A DNA stretch of 23,404 bases from CALHKP01 sp963558075 (GCA_963558075.1 CAUWFN010000032.1:1-23404); one strand, 5' to 3'; numbered from the stretch's first letter, positions 1 to 8,514 are shown. The notes: generated by a model not told the origin, from the letters alone. Numbers and translations are program-made.

Positions 1-28
1 GTTAAGATGAGGAAAACCTCATTTTAAC
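1..28. other. 12-bp stem-loop at the window edge, upstream of ecfT
   Basis: Positions 1-12 pair with 17-28 around an AAAA loop, with a single G.T wobble at 6/23. No T-run follows on the plus strand, so it is not a convincing terminator as read. It lies 35 bases before the ecfT start and may be the end of a leader structure or an intergenic hairpin whose context is cut off by the window edge. Confidence 0.6.
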
Positions 29-62
29 TTGTACTAAATCTTGACATAGGACCATATATCCA

Positions 63-782
63 ATGACAAAATTTTATATTGCAATTGCATTTGCAATTAC
101 AACAATAATTCTACCGGGTATCCTGCCAAAATTCATAGTTTTCCTTGCAGTTAACGTACTTGCAGCTGCAAGCGGAATCTATCCGGTATTCTTTAGAAGA
201 ATCAGAAATTCCGTAGGAATTTTGTTCATCGTACTTCTAATCGTGCAGACTCTGTTTGCTCCAGGTGAGACAGTGTTGTTCTCATTTTGGATTTTTAAGG
301 CAAAGCTAGAAGGTCTGATGTTTGCCCTTAAGCTTGGTTGTATCCTTGCTGGTGTTGCATCTGCGCTTGTATGGTTCTTTGCTGTAACAACAGAAAAGGA
401 TTTTGTCCTTGCACTAGAAAAGAAAGGTATGAGCCCTAAGGCATCATACGTTGTACTTTCAACACTTCAGATGGTTCCAGTTCTCAAGAAGAGATCACAG
501 ACTATCATGAACGCTCAGAGAGCAAGAGGTGTAGAAACAGAAGGTAGCCTTATCACAAGAGCAAAGGTATTCGTTCCTACAATTATTCCTCTAGTGCTTT
601 CATCAATCCAGGGCACAGAAGAAAGAGCTCTTACGCTAGAAGCAAGAGGCTTCTCAGTAGACGCAAAGAAAACACATCTTTATGATATAGAAGCAAAGCC
701 AATCGACAAAGTAGTGAGCATTGTCACATTCTGCCTGTTTGGTGTGATTATAGTAGGGAGGGTATTACTATGGGTTATATAG
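63..782 (+). CDS. ecfT: ECF transporter transmembrane component EcfT
   Basis: Membrane scaffold of an energy-coupling-factor (ECF) vitamin/cofactor importer. It links the two ATPases to interchangeable substrate-binding S subunits. The protein (239 aa) is hydrophobic at the N-terminus, with several membrane segments in residues 5-110. A cytoplasmic helical part carries the two Ala-Arg-Gly coupling motifs at residues 154-156 and 194-196, which are the hallmark of EcfT and contact the ATPases. An in-frame stop lies at 42-44, so the ATG at 63 is the first available start; an AGGA at 48-51 is a weak Shine-Dalgarno. The 3' end overlaps the next gene by 13 bp, implying translational coupling. The gene order T-A-A' differs from the A-A'-T order usual beside ribosomal protein genes. 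An S component could lie upstream outside the window. Confidence 0.9.
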   Translation: MTKFYIAIAFAITTIILPGILPKFIVFLAVNVLAAASGIYPVFFRRIRNSVGILFIVLLIVQTLFAPGETVLFSFWIFKAKLEGLMFALKLGCILAGVASALVWFFAVTTEKDFVLALEKKGMSPKASYVVLSTLQMVPVLKKRSQTIMNAQRARGVETEGSLITRAKVFVPTIIPLVLSSIQGTEERALTLEARGFSVDAKKTHLYDIEAKPIDKVVSIVTFCLFGVIIVGRVLLWVI

Positions 783-1618
783 ATCTTAAAAACGTAACGT
801 ATACATATCCTCTTGCAGAGGAGCCAAGCATCAGAAATATGAGCTTTTCACTGGAAAAGGGAAAGTTCTATGCTATCGTAGGTGCAAACGGAAGCGGCAA
901 AACAACACTTTGCAATATCCTGAGAGGATTTATTCCTGAATTCTTCCAGGGTGAGCTAGAAGGCGAGGTTGTTCTTGATGGAGTTTCAATGAGTGAATAC
1001 TCTCTAGGAGACCTTGCAAGCAGAATCGGATACGTATTCCAGAATCCATTCAACCAGATTACAGGCGCAAGAGATAACGTTTATGAGGAAATCGCATATG
1101 GACTAGAAAATCTAGGAATCGATGTTGATATCATCAGAAAAACTGTAGAAGATGTTATGGAGGTTACTAATACAAGCTACCTTGCTGACAAGAATCCGTT
1201 TGAACTTTCCGGAGGACAGCAGCAGAGAGTTGCCCTTGCATCAGTACTTGCACTTCAGCCAGACATTTTCGTAATCGATGAGCCTACTTCACAGCTTGAC
1301 CCAAAGGAAACAGAGCGTGTATTTGATATCATCGACAAGATGAAGAAGATGGGCAAGACTATTATTCTAGTTGAGCACAAGATAGAACTTATTGCAGATT
1401 ATGCGGATGAAATTCTCGTACTAGAAAATGGAGAGCTTATCCGCTTTGGTGAGAAACACGAAATCCTTTCTGACCTTTCACTTCTTGACAAGAATGTTGA
1501 GCTACCTCAGTCAGTAATCCTAGCTGACGAGCTACGCAAAAGCGGTTTTGATATAAAAGAGAAGGTTATAACAAAGGATGAAATGGTAGAAGAACTTAGA
1601 GCTGTTATTAACAAATAG
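770..1618 (+). CDS. ecfA: ECF transporter ATP-binding protein (first ATPase, canonical)
   Basis: Cytoplasmic ABC ATPase that powers ECF-type vitamin uptake with EcfT and the second ATPase. All motifs are intact: Walker A GANGSGKTT at residues 38-46, Q-loop in YVFQNP, signature LSGGQ at 146-150, Walker B ending in D170-E171, and the switch histidine H203. The C-terminal ~60 residues fit the extension typical of ECF ATPases. The ATG at 770 lies 7 bases after a GGGAGGG at 756-762 that sits inside the end of ecfT. The next gene starts 15 bp downstream, so the three genes form one operon. Which of EcfA1 or EcfA2 it is cannot be decided from sequence alone. Its intact signature motif would complete the ATP site built on the partner's Walker A. 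Confidence 0.92.
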   Translation: MGYIDLKNVTYTYPLAEEPSIRNMSFSLEKGKFYAIVGANGSGKTTLCNILRGFIPEFFQGELEGEVVLDGVSMSEYSLGDLASRIGYVFQNPFNQITGARDNVYEEIAYGLENLGIDVDIIRKTVEDVMEVTNTSYLADKNPFELSGGQQQRVALASVLALQPDIFVIDEPTSQLDPKETERVFDIIDKMKKMGKTIILVEHKIELIADYADEILVLENGELIRFGEKHEILSDLSLLDKNVELPQSVILADELRKSGFDIKEKVITKDEMVEELRAVINK

Positions 1619-1633
1619 ACGGAGGAGAGGAAA

Positions 1634-2434
1634 ATGGCATTAATTGAATTTAAAAATGTAGGTTTCAGTTATCCAAATGGATTCTCAGCTGTCGAAAATG
1701 TCAGCTTTGAGATTGAAAAAGGCGAAAATATCGCTATCGTAGGACAAAATGGTGCCGGAAAAACTACTACAGTTAAGATGATCAACGGTCTTCTGAAACC
1801 AACTGAAGGTACGGTAATTGTTGACGGTAAGGATACTAAGGATTACACTACTGCGCAGCTTTCAAGAACTGCCGGCTACGTGTTCCAGAATCCTGATGAC
1901 CAGATTTTCCACAACAGCGTTGAAGAGGAAATCGAGTACGGACCAAAGGTTCTTAAGTTTGACCAGGAGAGAATGGAAGAGCTGATTCAGTATGCGGCAA
2001 AGCATACAAATCTGCAGGAGCATATGGACGAAAACCCTTACAACCTGCCTCTTTCTGTTCGTAAGTTTGTTACTATCGCATCCATCATCGCAATGGATAC
2101 AGATATTATCATTCTTGACGAACCTACAGCAGGTCAGGACGTATGGGGAATCAGAATCCTAGAGAGCCTTCTTCGCGAGTTTAAGGCTCAGGGCAAAACC
2201 GTTATCACAATTACTCACGACATGGAGTTTGTAGTTAACAATTTTGAAAAAGTTTTCGTAATGGCCCACAAGAATCTTCTAAAGGTAACTGATCCTAGAA
2301 ATGTTTTCGCAGACGAAGAGCTACTAAATGAGAGTATGCTTATGAAACCATATATCAGAGAAGTTGCATCAAATCTTGGACTTCCAGGCGATATCTTATC
2401 AAAGGAAGATCTGATTGCTTATCTGAAAAAATAA
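1634..2434 (+). CDS. ecfA: ECF transporter ATP-binding protein (second ATPase, degenerate signature)
   Basis: Second ABC ATPase of the ECF module (266 aa). Walker A GQNGAGKTT is at residues 37-45, the Q-loop in YVFQNPDDQ, Walker B ends at E163 (ILDEPTAGQD), and the switch histidine is H195. Alignment with the neighbouring ATPase shows that the ABC signature LSGGQ is replaced by LPLSV at 138-142, and the D-loop reads GQD rather than GLD. A strong GGAGGAGAGG stretch precedes the ATG. In the A-A' heterodimer this subunit's signature would face the ATP bound at the first ATPase's Walker A, so one of the two ATP sites is predicted to be hydrolytically impaired while the other is canonical. Such asymmetry is known in several ABC heterodimers. 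The gene is otherwise intact and full length. Confidence 0.9.
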   Translation: MALIEFKNVGFSYPNGFSAVENVSFEIEKGENIAIVGQNGAGKTTTVKMINGLLKPTEGTVIVDGKDTKDYTTAQLSRTAGYVFQNPDDQIFHNSVEEEIEYGPKVLKFDQERMEELIQYAAKHTNLQEHMDENPYNLPLSVRKFVTIASIIAMDTDIIILDEPTAGQDVWGIRILESLLREFKAQGKTVITITHDMEFVVNNFEKVFVMAHKNLLKVTDPRNVFADEELLNESMLMKPYIREVASNLGLPGDILSKEDLIAYLKK

Positions 2435-2615
2435 AGTTTTAGGTAAAAGTTATAAGGGAAAAACTTAGAAGCTTAAGATTATTAACTATGTTAAGCCAAG
2501 CGCTAAGAAGAATATAGCAAAACCCCCCTTGTGTCAATGCATGAAGCACAGGTTAATCATCCCCCAAAACCGCTTCATGCGCTGGCACATACTGAAACTA
2601 AAATCAAAATCAAAG
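2434..2615 (+). other. structured noncoding region downstream of the ECF operon
   Basis: No plausible gene. Nested helices are visible: 2464-2468 with 2503-2507 enclosing 2471-2476 with 2491-2496, then a larger hairpin in which 2531-2536 pairs with 2583-2588 and 2539-2547 (GCATGAAGC) pairs with 2572-2580. The loop contains a C5 run, and a C6 run lies just before the hairpin at 2523-2528. The terminator at 2616-2659 closes the region. It may be a structured 3' UTR or a small RNA. I do not recognise a known family. Confidence 0.4.
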
Positions 2616-2659
2616 AAAAGCTCCTAGGCGATATCAAAAGAACGCAAAGGAGCTTTTTT
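2616..2659 (+). terminator. intrinsic terminator of the ECF operon
   Basis: AAAAGCTCCT (2616-2625) pairs perfectly with AGGAGCTTTT (2648-2657), giving a 10-bp stem with a 22-nt loop. The T-run extends to 2659. Confidence 0.8.
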
Positions 2660-2751
2660 CATATTAGTAAGCTATGCCATAAATAGCTGGATTTTATATC
2701 TATACCATGTTTACTAGCTGTAGGTTTGGGGTAGAAATAAATTGTAATAAA

Positions 2752-2857
2752 AGAAATTAACGTAAGTCTTGCGTATAGACGCAAGCTGATTTCTAATAAT
2801 TTACCTGCGATTGCCGAAAACCCCGCCAAAACGGCGGGGCGTGAGGCAGTCCTTTTA
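2752..2857. repeat. compact double inverted-repeat element of unknown type
   Basis: Two structured blocks lie side by side. In block 1 AGAAAT (2752-2757) pairs with ATTTCT (2789-2794), enclosing CTTGCGT/ACGCAAG (2768-2774 with 2779-2785, four-base loop). In block 2 a GC-rich stem CCCCGCC/GGCGGGG with a 5-nt AAAAC loop sits inside an outer ATTGCC/GGCAGT stem (one wobble), separated by five-base internal loops. The GC content is clearly above the flanks. A weak minus-strand reading frame crosses it (2659-2877) but has no ribosome binding site. It could be a mobile palindromic element or a structured RNA. Confidence 0.45.
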
Positions 2858-2904
2858 AATTTGTAGAAAAAATGCAAAAAGCAATATGATAATATTACTA
2901 TGAA

Positions 2905-3447
2905 TTAAATTCTGTGGGCGAGAGTTTTTGCTCGTGCAATACCGTCAGTTTGATCAATATCACCGATATTGCATACGCCAGGAAGAAGAATTTCTTCGAT
3001 AACTTTTGCGTTCAGAAGTTCCATAGATTTTTCGTAAGAATATTTCAAAGCAAGGAATGCTTCGATACCAGTATCTTCACATGTACTCATGAGAGCTGTA
3101 GTTTTGCCACTGAAATCAATGCCTTTGACATATAGGGAATACCACTTGTCAATCGCCGCTTTTATTTGTGATGGGAATGAGTACCAGTAGAGAGGTGTTG
3201 CAATTACAATAGCATCAGCGGACTCTAGGTGGTCTGCTATTTTGTTGTAATCGTCGTCAAACACACATGCTTTTTCGTTTTTGTAGCAGCAGTCGCATGC
3301 TTTGCAGCCGTTGATTTTCATAAAGGCTGTGTCAAAACGTACAACCTGATGACCAAGTTTTTTTGCTTCACCTTCGAAAGCATCAGCCATTCTGTTGGTA
3401 TTTCCGTTTGAGCGGGGACTTCCTGTCATAAGTATAATTTTTTTCAT
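2905..3447 (-). CDS. flavodoxin-family NAD(P)H-dependent oxidoreductase
   Basis: Likely an FMN-binding flavodoxin-fold reductase. The protein (180 aa) starts with a beta strand followed by the phosphate-binding loop GSPRSNGNT (residues 9-17). It carries the cysteine-rich stretch CKACDCC (48-54) plus C61, and the TPLYWYSFPSQIKAAIDKW segment that is typical of iron-sulfur-flavoprotein/NAD(P)H-dependent FMN reductases. The cysteines could bind a cluster or act in redox, but the compact spacing is not proof. A longer frame begins at 3468, yet the start at 3447 is preferred because AAAGGA lies 8 bases upstream and the protein then begins MKKIILMTGSPR. It is transcribed divergently from the ABC exporter. 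The physiological electron acceptor is unknown. Confidence 0.85.
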   Translation of the reverse strand: MKKIILMTGSPRSNGNTNRMADAFEGEAKKLGHQVVRFDTAFMKINGCKACDCCYKNEKACVFDDDYNKIADHLESADAIVIATPLYWYSFPSQIKAAIDKWYSLYVKGIDFSGKTTALMSTCEDTGIEAFLALKYSYEKSMELLNAKVIEEILLPGVCNIGDIDQTDGIARAKTLAHRI

Positions 3448-3618
3448 AAACAAAATCCTTTCATCCAAAATAGGCCTAAAAGCCCAAATTAGTGTGAAGT
3501 CTACTGCAAAAATGCAAAGAAACTTTGAAATATGGGCTCAAAATAGGGCTAAATTAATATTGTAATAACAGTATATTCCGCTCTCATAAATAATGCAACA
3601 AAACCATACAATAAAATG

Positions 3619-3627
3619 TGGTATAAT
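3619..3627 (+). promoter_or_regulatory. extended -10 promoter element upstream of the ABC exporter
   Basis: TGGTATAAT is a perfect extended -10 (TGn plus TATAAT at 3622-3627), about 80 bases before the TTG start. No good -35 is seen at 17 bp, which fits an extended -10 promoter. Confidence 0.5.
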
Positions 3628-3708
3628 GAACTTATATTGGGAAGGCAAAGAGACGATAAACTCATTATAATTTGATAATCTAGCGTAAAGCGATTGGAGG
3701 TATAGACA

Positions 3709-5445
3709 TTGATAAAAACGCTTTTTAAATATTTTAAGGCTCATAGAGGCATATTTGCACTGGACATGCTTTGTGCAATTATTGTTGCAGCAATAGATTT
3801 AGCATTTCCACTAGTTTCTCGAAAGGCAATGTATGATCTTTTGCCGGGAAAACTATATCGTGTATTTTTTGCACTTATGATTACGGTGGCCCTGTTCTTT
3901 GTTATAAGGTCGGTAGCCTACTATATTATGACCTACTGGGGTCATACCTTTGGTGTGAGGGTAGAGGCCGATATAAGAGCGGATTTGTTCAGACATTTTC
4001 AGGAGCTTGATTTTGATTTTTACGACAGAAACAGAACCGGAAAACTTATGAGCAGGCTCACAGGTGATTTGTTCGAAATTACGGAGCTATCCCATCATGG
4101 CCCTGAGGACCTAGTGATTTCAGTACTTACGATTCTCGGCGCGCTGATTTTCATGTTTACAATCGAGTGGCGCCTTGCGCTTATAGTGACTTTGATAATA
4201 CCTGTGTTTTTAATTGTCGTTATCATGATGAGAAAGCGTATGACTCTTGCATCTGCAGGGGTCAAGCAGAATATGGCCTCGATTAATGCGGATATAGAAT
4301 CTTGTATTTCAGGAATCAGAACATCAAAGGCGTTCTCAAACGAGGAAGTTGATTTTGCAAGATTTGGACGATCAAATGATAGATATAAAGTGGCAAAAAA
4401 AGATTTTTATAAGGCTATGGGTATGTTCAATGCGACGCAGGAGTTTTTCATGTGTATTATGCCAGTTGCAGTTATTGCTTTTGGCGGAAAACTCATAATG
4501 GAAGGAGCTATGAATTATATCGATCTTATTACCTTTACTCTGTTTGTAAACACATTTATCGCGCCAATTAGAAAGCTTGCAAACTTTGCAGAAATATTTA
4601 CAAATGGAATGGCAGGGCTTAAGCGTTTTGATGAGCTCATGAAGGTAGAACCAAAGGTTAAGGAATCGGAAAATCCTGTTGATTTTGCTGTAGAAAAGGG
4701 GGATATTTCTCTGGAGAATGTATGCTTTTCCTATACTGAGGGCACTAGGGTTTTGACTGACATAAGTATGGATGTAAAGGCGGGAGAAACTATTGCAGTT
4801 GTTGGAGCATCTGGCGGCGGCAAAACTACCCTTTGTCAACTGATACCGAGATTTTATGATGTGACTTCAGGAAGCATCAAAGTCGATGGTGTCGATATTA
4901 GGGACGTTAGAAAACGTGCGCTGAGAAGCAGTATTGGAATTGTTCAGCAGGATGTATTCATATTCGCTGACTCTATTTACGAAAATATTCGCTACGGAAG
5001 ACCTGACGCTGACTTTGATGAGGTTGTGGAAGCAGCAAAGAAGGCTGAAATCTATGATGATATTATGGAGATGCCGGATAAGTTTGATACTTATGTGGGC
5101 GAGAGAGGAACTATGCTTTCTGGAGGACAGAAGCAGAGAATTTCTATTGCTAGAATTTTCCTGAAGAACCCCAAAATACTTATTCTTGATGAGGCGACTT
5201 CTGCTCTTGATACAGTCACAGAGAAGAAAATCCAAAAGAGCTTTGATGAGCTTTCTGTTGGAAGAACGACTCTTGTTATAGCCCACAGACTTGCAACTGT
5301 AAGAAATGCGGACAGAATTGTGCTTATAGAAGATGGCAAGATAAAGGAAGAAGGTCGTCACGATGAGCTTATGGCTCTAGGCGGAGGATATGCAAAGCTG
5401 TACAACACACAAAAGCTTGGTAAGAAGACCGAAAAAGATGCATAA
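3709..5445 (+). CDS. ABC exporter half-transporter (fused membrane and ATPase domains)
   Basis: Half-size ABC exporter of the MsbA/BmrA/YknU type (578 aa). The N-terminal ~300 residues form the six-helix exporter domain, with the DFYDRNRTGKLMSRLTGD coupling segment near residue 105. The C-terminal ATPase has Walker A GASGGGKTT (366-374), signature LSGGQ (470-474), Walker B with E495 in ILDEATSALD, and the H-loop in IAHRLAT. All key residues are intact, so it should be active as a homodimer or as one half of a heterodimer; no second half is adjacent. The start is TTG at 3709, chosen because GGAGG at 3696-3700 is 8 bases upstream. The substrate cannot be inferred; lipids, drugs and peptides are all possible. 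It is followed by a strong terminator, so it is probably monocistronic. Confidence 0.9.
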   Translation: MIKTLFKYFKAHRGIFALDMLCAIIVAAIDLAFPLVSRKAMYDLLPGKLYRVFFALMITVALFFVIRSVAYYIMTYWGHTFGVRVEADIRADLFRHFQELDFDFYDRNRTGKLMSRLTGDLFEITELSHHGPEDLVISVLTILGALIFMFTIEWRLALIVTLIIPVFLIVVIMMRKRMTLASAGVKQNMASINADIESCISGIRTSKAFSNEEVDFARFGRSNDRYKVAKKDFYKAMGMFNATQEFFMCIMPVAVIAFGGKLIMEGAMNYIDLITFTLFVNTFIAPIRKLANFAEIFTNGMAGLKRFDELMKVEPKVKESENPVDFAVEKGDISLENVCFSYTEGTRVLTDISMDVKAGETIAVVGASGGGKTTLCQLIPRFYDVTSGSIKVDGVDIRDVRKRALRSSIGIVQQDVFIFADSIYENIRYGRPDADFDEVVEAAKKAEIYDDIMEMPDKFDTYVGERGTMLSGGQKQRISIARIFLKNPKILILDEATSALDTVTEKKIQKSFDELSVGRTTLVIAHRLATVRNADRIVLIEDGKIKEEGRHDELMALGGGYAKLYNTQKLGKKTEKDA

Positions 5446-5465
5446 ATCTTTTGAAAGATAAAAAT

Positions 5466-5515
5466 AAGAGGTATGCTTAGCCTAATGATTTAGGCTTTTG
5501 CGTACCTCTTTTCTT
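5466..5515. terminator. bidirectional terminator between ABC exporter and PFL gene
   Basis: AAGAGGTA (5466-5473) pairs with TACCTCTT (5503-5510), and inside it GCCTAA (5480-5485) pairs with TTAGGC (5490-5495). A T-rich stretch follows on the plus strand, and the minus-strand reading is followed by TTATTTTTA, so it may serve both convergent genes. Confidence 0.75.
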
Positions 5516-5600
5516 TTGATTTTTATATCATCTGTTTTGCCGATTCTTGTATTAATTCTGCGACAGATGTGTTTTGATCTTAATTTGAAGAACTTTGATG

Positions 5601-5619
5601 TCAAGCTTCTTTAGCTTGA
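5601..5619. other. short stem-loop in the convergent intergenic region
   Basis: TCAAGCT (5601-5607) pairs with AGCTTGA (5613-5619) across a five-base loop, between the terminator and the end of the PFL gene. There is no strong T-run on either strand, so its role is unclear. Confidence 0.4.
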
Positions 5620-5644
5620 TTTGCTTTGATATTACGAAGTGATC

Positions 5645-7003
5645 TTAGTTTTTCAGACTCTGAAGTGGTGCAGGGATTCTGCCTCCGCGGTTTATCATCT
5701 TTGCAGGTGATTTATCTCTAAGTTTCATAACAGGGCCGTATCCTAGAAGACCTCCAAAATTCAGCTCTTCGCCTTCCTTAAGTCCAATTGCAGGGATTAC
5801 TCTTACAGCAGTTGTCTTGGAGTTAACCATACCGATAGCAGCCTCATCTGCGATGATTGCAGAGATAACTTCGCATGGCGTATCTCCAGGAATAACTATC
5901 ATATCAAGTCCTACAGAACATACAGCAGTCATAGCCTCTAGTTTTTCGATAGAAAGTGTGCCTTCGCGAGCTGCGTCAATCATTCCAGCGTCTTCACTTA
6001 CAGGAATGAAAGCACCCGACAGTCCTCCTACAGATGATGATGCCATTACGCCGCCTTTTTTGACTGCATCATTTAGCATAGCAAGGGCAGCTGTTGTTCC
6101 ATGAGCACCGCACTGTTCAAGTCCGATTTCTTCAAGAATGTGAGCAACTGAATCGCCGATAGCAGGTGTAGGTGCAAGTGAAAGGTCAACAATACCAAAC
6201 TGAACACCTAGCATTTCGGCAGCTTCTGTACCGACTAGCTGGCCAACTCTTGTAATCTTGAAAGCAGTCTTTTTAATTGCTTCTGCTACGACATTTAGAG
6301 GTGCATCGTCTGGCATTTTTTCTAGAACAGCTCTCACAACGCCAGGGCCTGATACGCCAACGCTGATTACGCAGTCAGCTTCTCCAACACCATGGAATGC
6401 GCCTGCCATAAAAGGATTGTCTTCTACAGCATTACAGAAAACAACAAGTTTTGCAGCGCCGATGCACTGATTATCTTTTGTCATTTCTGAAGCTTTGTAA
6501 ACCTGCTGTCCCATTATTTTTACTGCATCCATATTGATTCCGGCTTTTGTTGAACCGATATTAACAGATGAACATACTATATCAGTTTCTGCTAAAGCTC
6601 TTGGAATCGATTTGATAAGCTCCATGTCGCCTGCACTGAATCCCTTCTGAACAAGGGCAGAGTATCCGCCGATAAAGTTAACTCCTACAGCCTTTGCTGC
6701 CTTGTCTAGTGTATGTGCGTATTTTACAGGATCGCCACCAGAAACTCCGGCAAGCATTGAAATTGGTGTTACAGAAATTCTTTTGTTTACAATTGGAATA
6801 CCATATTTCTTTTCAAGAAATTCTCCTGTTGCTACTAGGTTTTCTGCAAGATTAGTAATCTTTGCATAAACTTTTTCGCAAGACTTGTCTATATCGCTGT
6901 CAGCACAATCGAGAAGAGAAATTCCCATAGTGATTGTTCTGATATCAAGGTTTTCTTCCTGAATCATGTTAATGGTTTCCATGATATCATTCATGTTAAT
7001 CAT
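5645..7003 (-). CDS. PFL family protein (UPF0210/DUF711)
   Basis: Member of the UPF0210 (DUF711) family, 452 aa, which is full length. The N-terminus MINMNDIMETINMIQEENLD and the internal TMGISLLDC motif are characteristic. The family is distantly related to pyruvate formate-lyase-like folds, but its biochemical function is not established, and I see no glycyl-radical motif to support formate-lyase activity. An AGGAAA lies about 10 bases before the ATG at 7003. A second ATG four codons later is possible. It follows the ACT-domain gene by 24 bp on the same strand; this two-gene pairing is conserved in many Firmicutes and archaea and suggests that the ACT protein senses a small ligand for it. 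Confidence 0.9.
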   Translation of the reverse strand: MINMNDIMETINMIQEENLDIRTITMGISLLDCADSDIDKSCEKVYAKITNLAENLVATGEFLEKKYGIPIVNKRISVTPISMLAGVSGGDPVKYAHTLDKAAKAVGVNFIGGYSALVQKGFSAGDMELIKSIPRALAETDIVCSSVNIGSTKAGINMDAVKIMGQQVYKASEMTKDNQCIGAAKLVVFCNAVEDNPFMAGAFHGVGEADCVISVGVSGPGVVRAVLEKMPDDAPLNVVAEAIKKTAFKITRVGQLVGTEAAEMLGVQFGIVDLSLAPTPAIGDSVAHILEEIGLEQCGAHGTTAALAMLNDAVKKGGVMASSSVGGLSGAFIPVSEDAGMIDAAREGTLSIEKLEAMTAVCSVGLDMIVIPGDTPCEVISAIIADEAAIGMVNSKTTAVRVIPAIGLKEGEELNFGGLLGYGPVMKLRDKSPAKMINRGGRIPAPLQSLKN

Positions 7004-7027
7004 ATAGCTTATTTCCTTTCCTGAAGT

Positions 7028-7303
7028 TTAGATTCTGTGCATTGAGTTGAAGATGTCTTCGTGCATTACGTGAACTTTCATTTCCGGTGAAGCCTCGTCG
7101 ATTGTTGCCTGAAGCTCATCGATTGACATTGATGCATTTGTAATATCGATAATCATAATCATGCAGAAAAATTCTTCCAAAACTGACTGTGTAACTTCTA
7201 TTACATTAGCATCTGCCTTTGCGCATGCTGCTGAAACCCCGGCCAAAATACCAACCTTGTCTTTGCCTACAACGGTCACAACTGCTCTCTGTTTCTTATC
7301 CAT
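7028..7303 (-). CDS. ACT domain-containing protein (UPF0237)
   Basis: A single ACT domain (91 aa) of the UPF0237/GcvR-like type. It begins with the beta strand AVVTVVGKDKVGILAGVSAACA (residues 7-28), where the KVGILAGV loop is the usual ligand-binding turn. It most likely binds an amino acid or other small molecule and acts as a regulator of the neighbouring PFL family protein; that role is inferred from gene pairing only. The ribosome binding site GGAG, 7 bases before the ATG, lies within the last codons of the upstream radical SAM gene, whose stop is two bases away, so translation of the two is probably coupled. Confidence 0.9.
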   Translation of the reverse strand: MDKKQRAVVTVVGKDKVGILAGVSAACAKADANVIEVTQSVLEEFFCMIMIIDITNASMSIDELQATIDEASPEMKVHVMHEDIFNSMHRI

Positions 7304-7305
7304 TG

Positions 7306-8418
7306 CTATTCTCCTTTTATTCTGATTTTAAATTTACCGTTTTCAAGTTCATTGTCTACTTTATATAATATGTTAAGTTTCGGGTAATTAGCAAGAAAAT
7401 ATTTTTTATTTTCTTTACAATTTCCAATCATGTTCGAAAACCATGCCGAATTTGAGTAAATATCGACCTTTATTCGCCTATTTTGATCAAAGAAGCTATT
7501 CCCGGCGCCCTCTGAATTATCAAAGTCGCTGCTCCCTGCGCCCTTTGCCAAGTAGGGCGCTAGTCTTTCATCGGCTTTGATAAGCTCTTCTATACGCTCT
7601 TTTGCAATTGCTCCTTCGACAAGCTGCCTAAAAGCGGGGTGATAGGTTCCACCGTTTATAAATCCACCTTCGTTTATGAGATCAGTGCTTTTGAGGCCGA
7701 CTCTCATAATCGTGATACCTGCATCGTCGAGAATTTTATACATTTCCTTTGTTCTGTAAACTGCCTCTTCTCGTGAAAGGGGCGCATATTCGCCTCTTTT
7801 GTATTGATTATAAAGCTCTGTATCATCGATTACTATTGTAGGATAAAGCCTTGTAAGGGATGGCCCAATTTTGACAGTTTCTCTCGCTGAATATAGGCAT
7901 GTATCTAGGCTGTCGCCAGGAAGACCAATCATCAGCTGAATTCCAAGTTCAAAACCATAGGATTTTATTAACTCTGAGCTTTTGTAAACTATCGAGCTGT
8001 CGTGACCTCTGTTAGAAAGTGCAAGGACTCTATCATCAAAGGATTGAACCCCAAGTTCAATAGTATCTACATCGTATTTTTTTAGATTATCGAGAATCTC
8101 CTCATTTATATAATCTGGGCGTGTTGACATGTGTATCTTGTCAATTTTACCGGCATCCTTGTACTCTTTTGCAATTGCAAGGTAGCTGTTTTGCTCTTCG
8201 ATAGGAATTCCCGTGAAGCTTCCACCAAAAAATGCGACCTCAACTGTGTCGAGGTTTTGCTTTTCTATAGTCGAAAGCCAAGTTTCTATTGTGTTATATA
8301 CATCTTCTCCGGTTACGGATTTCTGGCGGGCTGTAATTTTTTTCTGGTTGCAGAATATACAGTCGTTCGGACATCCTTTATGGGGAATGAAGATTGGAAT
8401 AATTGCGTGTTTTTTCAT
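7306..8418 (-). CDS. radical SAM protein, Elp3-like
   Basis: Radical SAM enzyme (370 aa) with the canonical CX3CX2C cluster motif at C16, C20 and C23 (GCPNDCIFCNQ). The radical SAM barrel follows, with FFGGSFTGIP and LGVQSFDD segments, and then an Elp3-like C-terminal part that includes IMRVGLKSTD. The [4Fe-4S] cluster cleaves S-adenosylmethionine; the substrate is unknown. Homologues in Clostridia are often found near rnc/smc and share the start KHAIIPIFIPHKGCP. Here it instead heads the ACT-PFL operon. AGGAG lies a few bases before the ATG. A Gly/Ser/Asp-rich stretch around residues 290-310 looks like a low-complexity loop. Function beyond the radical SAM class is not predictable. Confidence 0.9.
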   Translation of the reverse strand: MKKHAIIPIFIPHKGCPNDCIFCNQKKITARQKSVTGEDVYNTIETWLSTIEKQNLDTVEVAFFGGSFTGIPIEEQNSYLAIAKEYKDAGKIDKIHMSTRPDYINEEILDNLKKYDVDTIELGVQSFDDRVLALSNRGHDSSIVYKSSELIKSYGFELGIQLMIGLPGDSLDTCLYSARETVKIGPSLTRLYPTIVIDDTELYNQYKRGEYAPLSREEAVYRTKEMYKILDDAGITIMRVGLKSTDLINEGGFINGGTYHPAFRQLVEGAIAKERIEELIKADERLAPYLAKGAGSSDFDNSEGAGNSFFDQNRRIKVDIYSNSAWFSNMIGNCKENKKYFLANYPKLNILYKVDNELENGKFKIRIKGE

Positions 8419-8514
8419 TTACATCTCCTAAAATAGGGTATTGCTGAGTTTACCAAAATGTAGGTGCCTTGATGGCTTGATTTCTGAAACCGCCTAGCAA
8501 GGGCAATTTGCAAT

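Noticed and set aside
2659..2877. 72-codon minus-strand frame over the GC-rich inverted repeat
   Set aside because: TTG start without ribosome binding site, crosses stable hairpins and the terminator region; treated as noncoding.
4372..5361. Long antisense frames inside the ABC exporter gene
   Set aside because: Shadows of the exporter reading frame; no ribosome binding sites and no recognisable domains.
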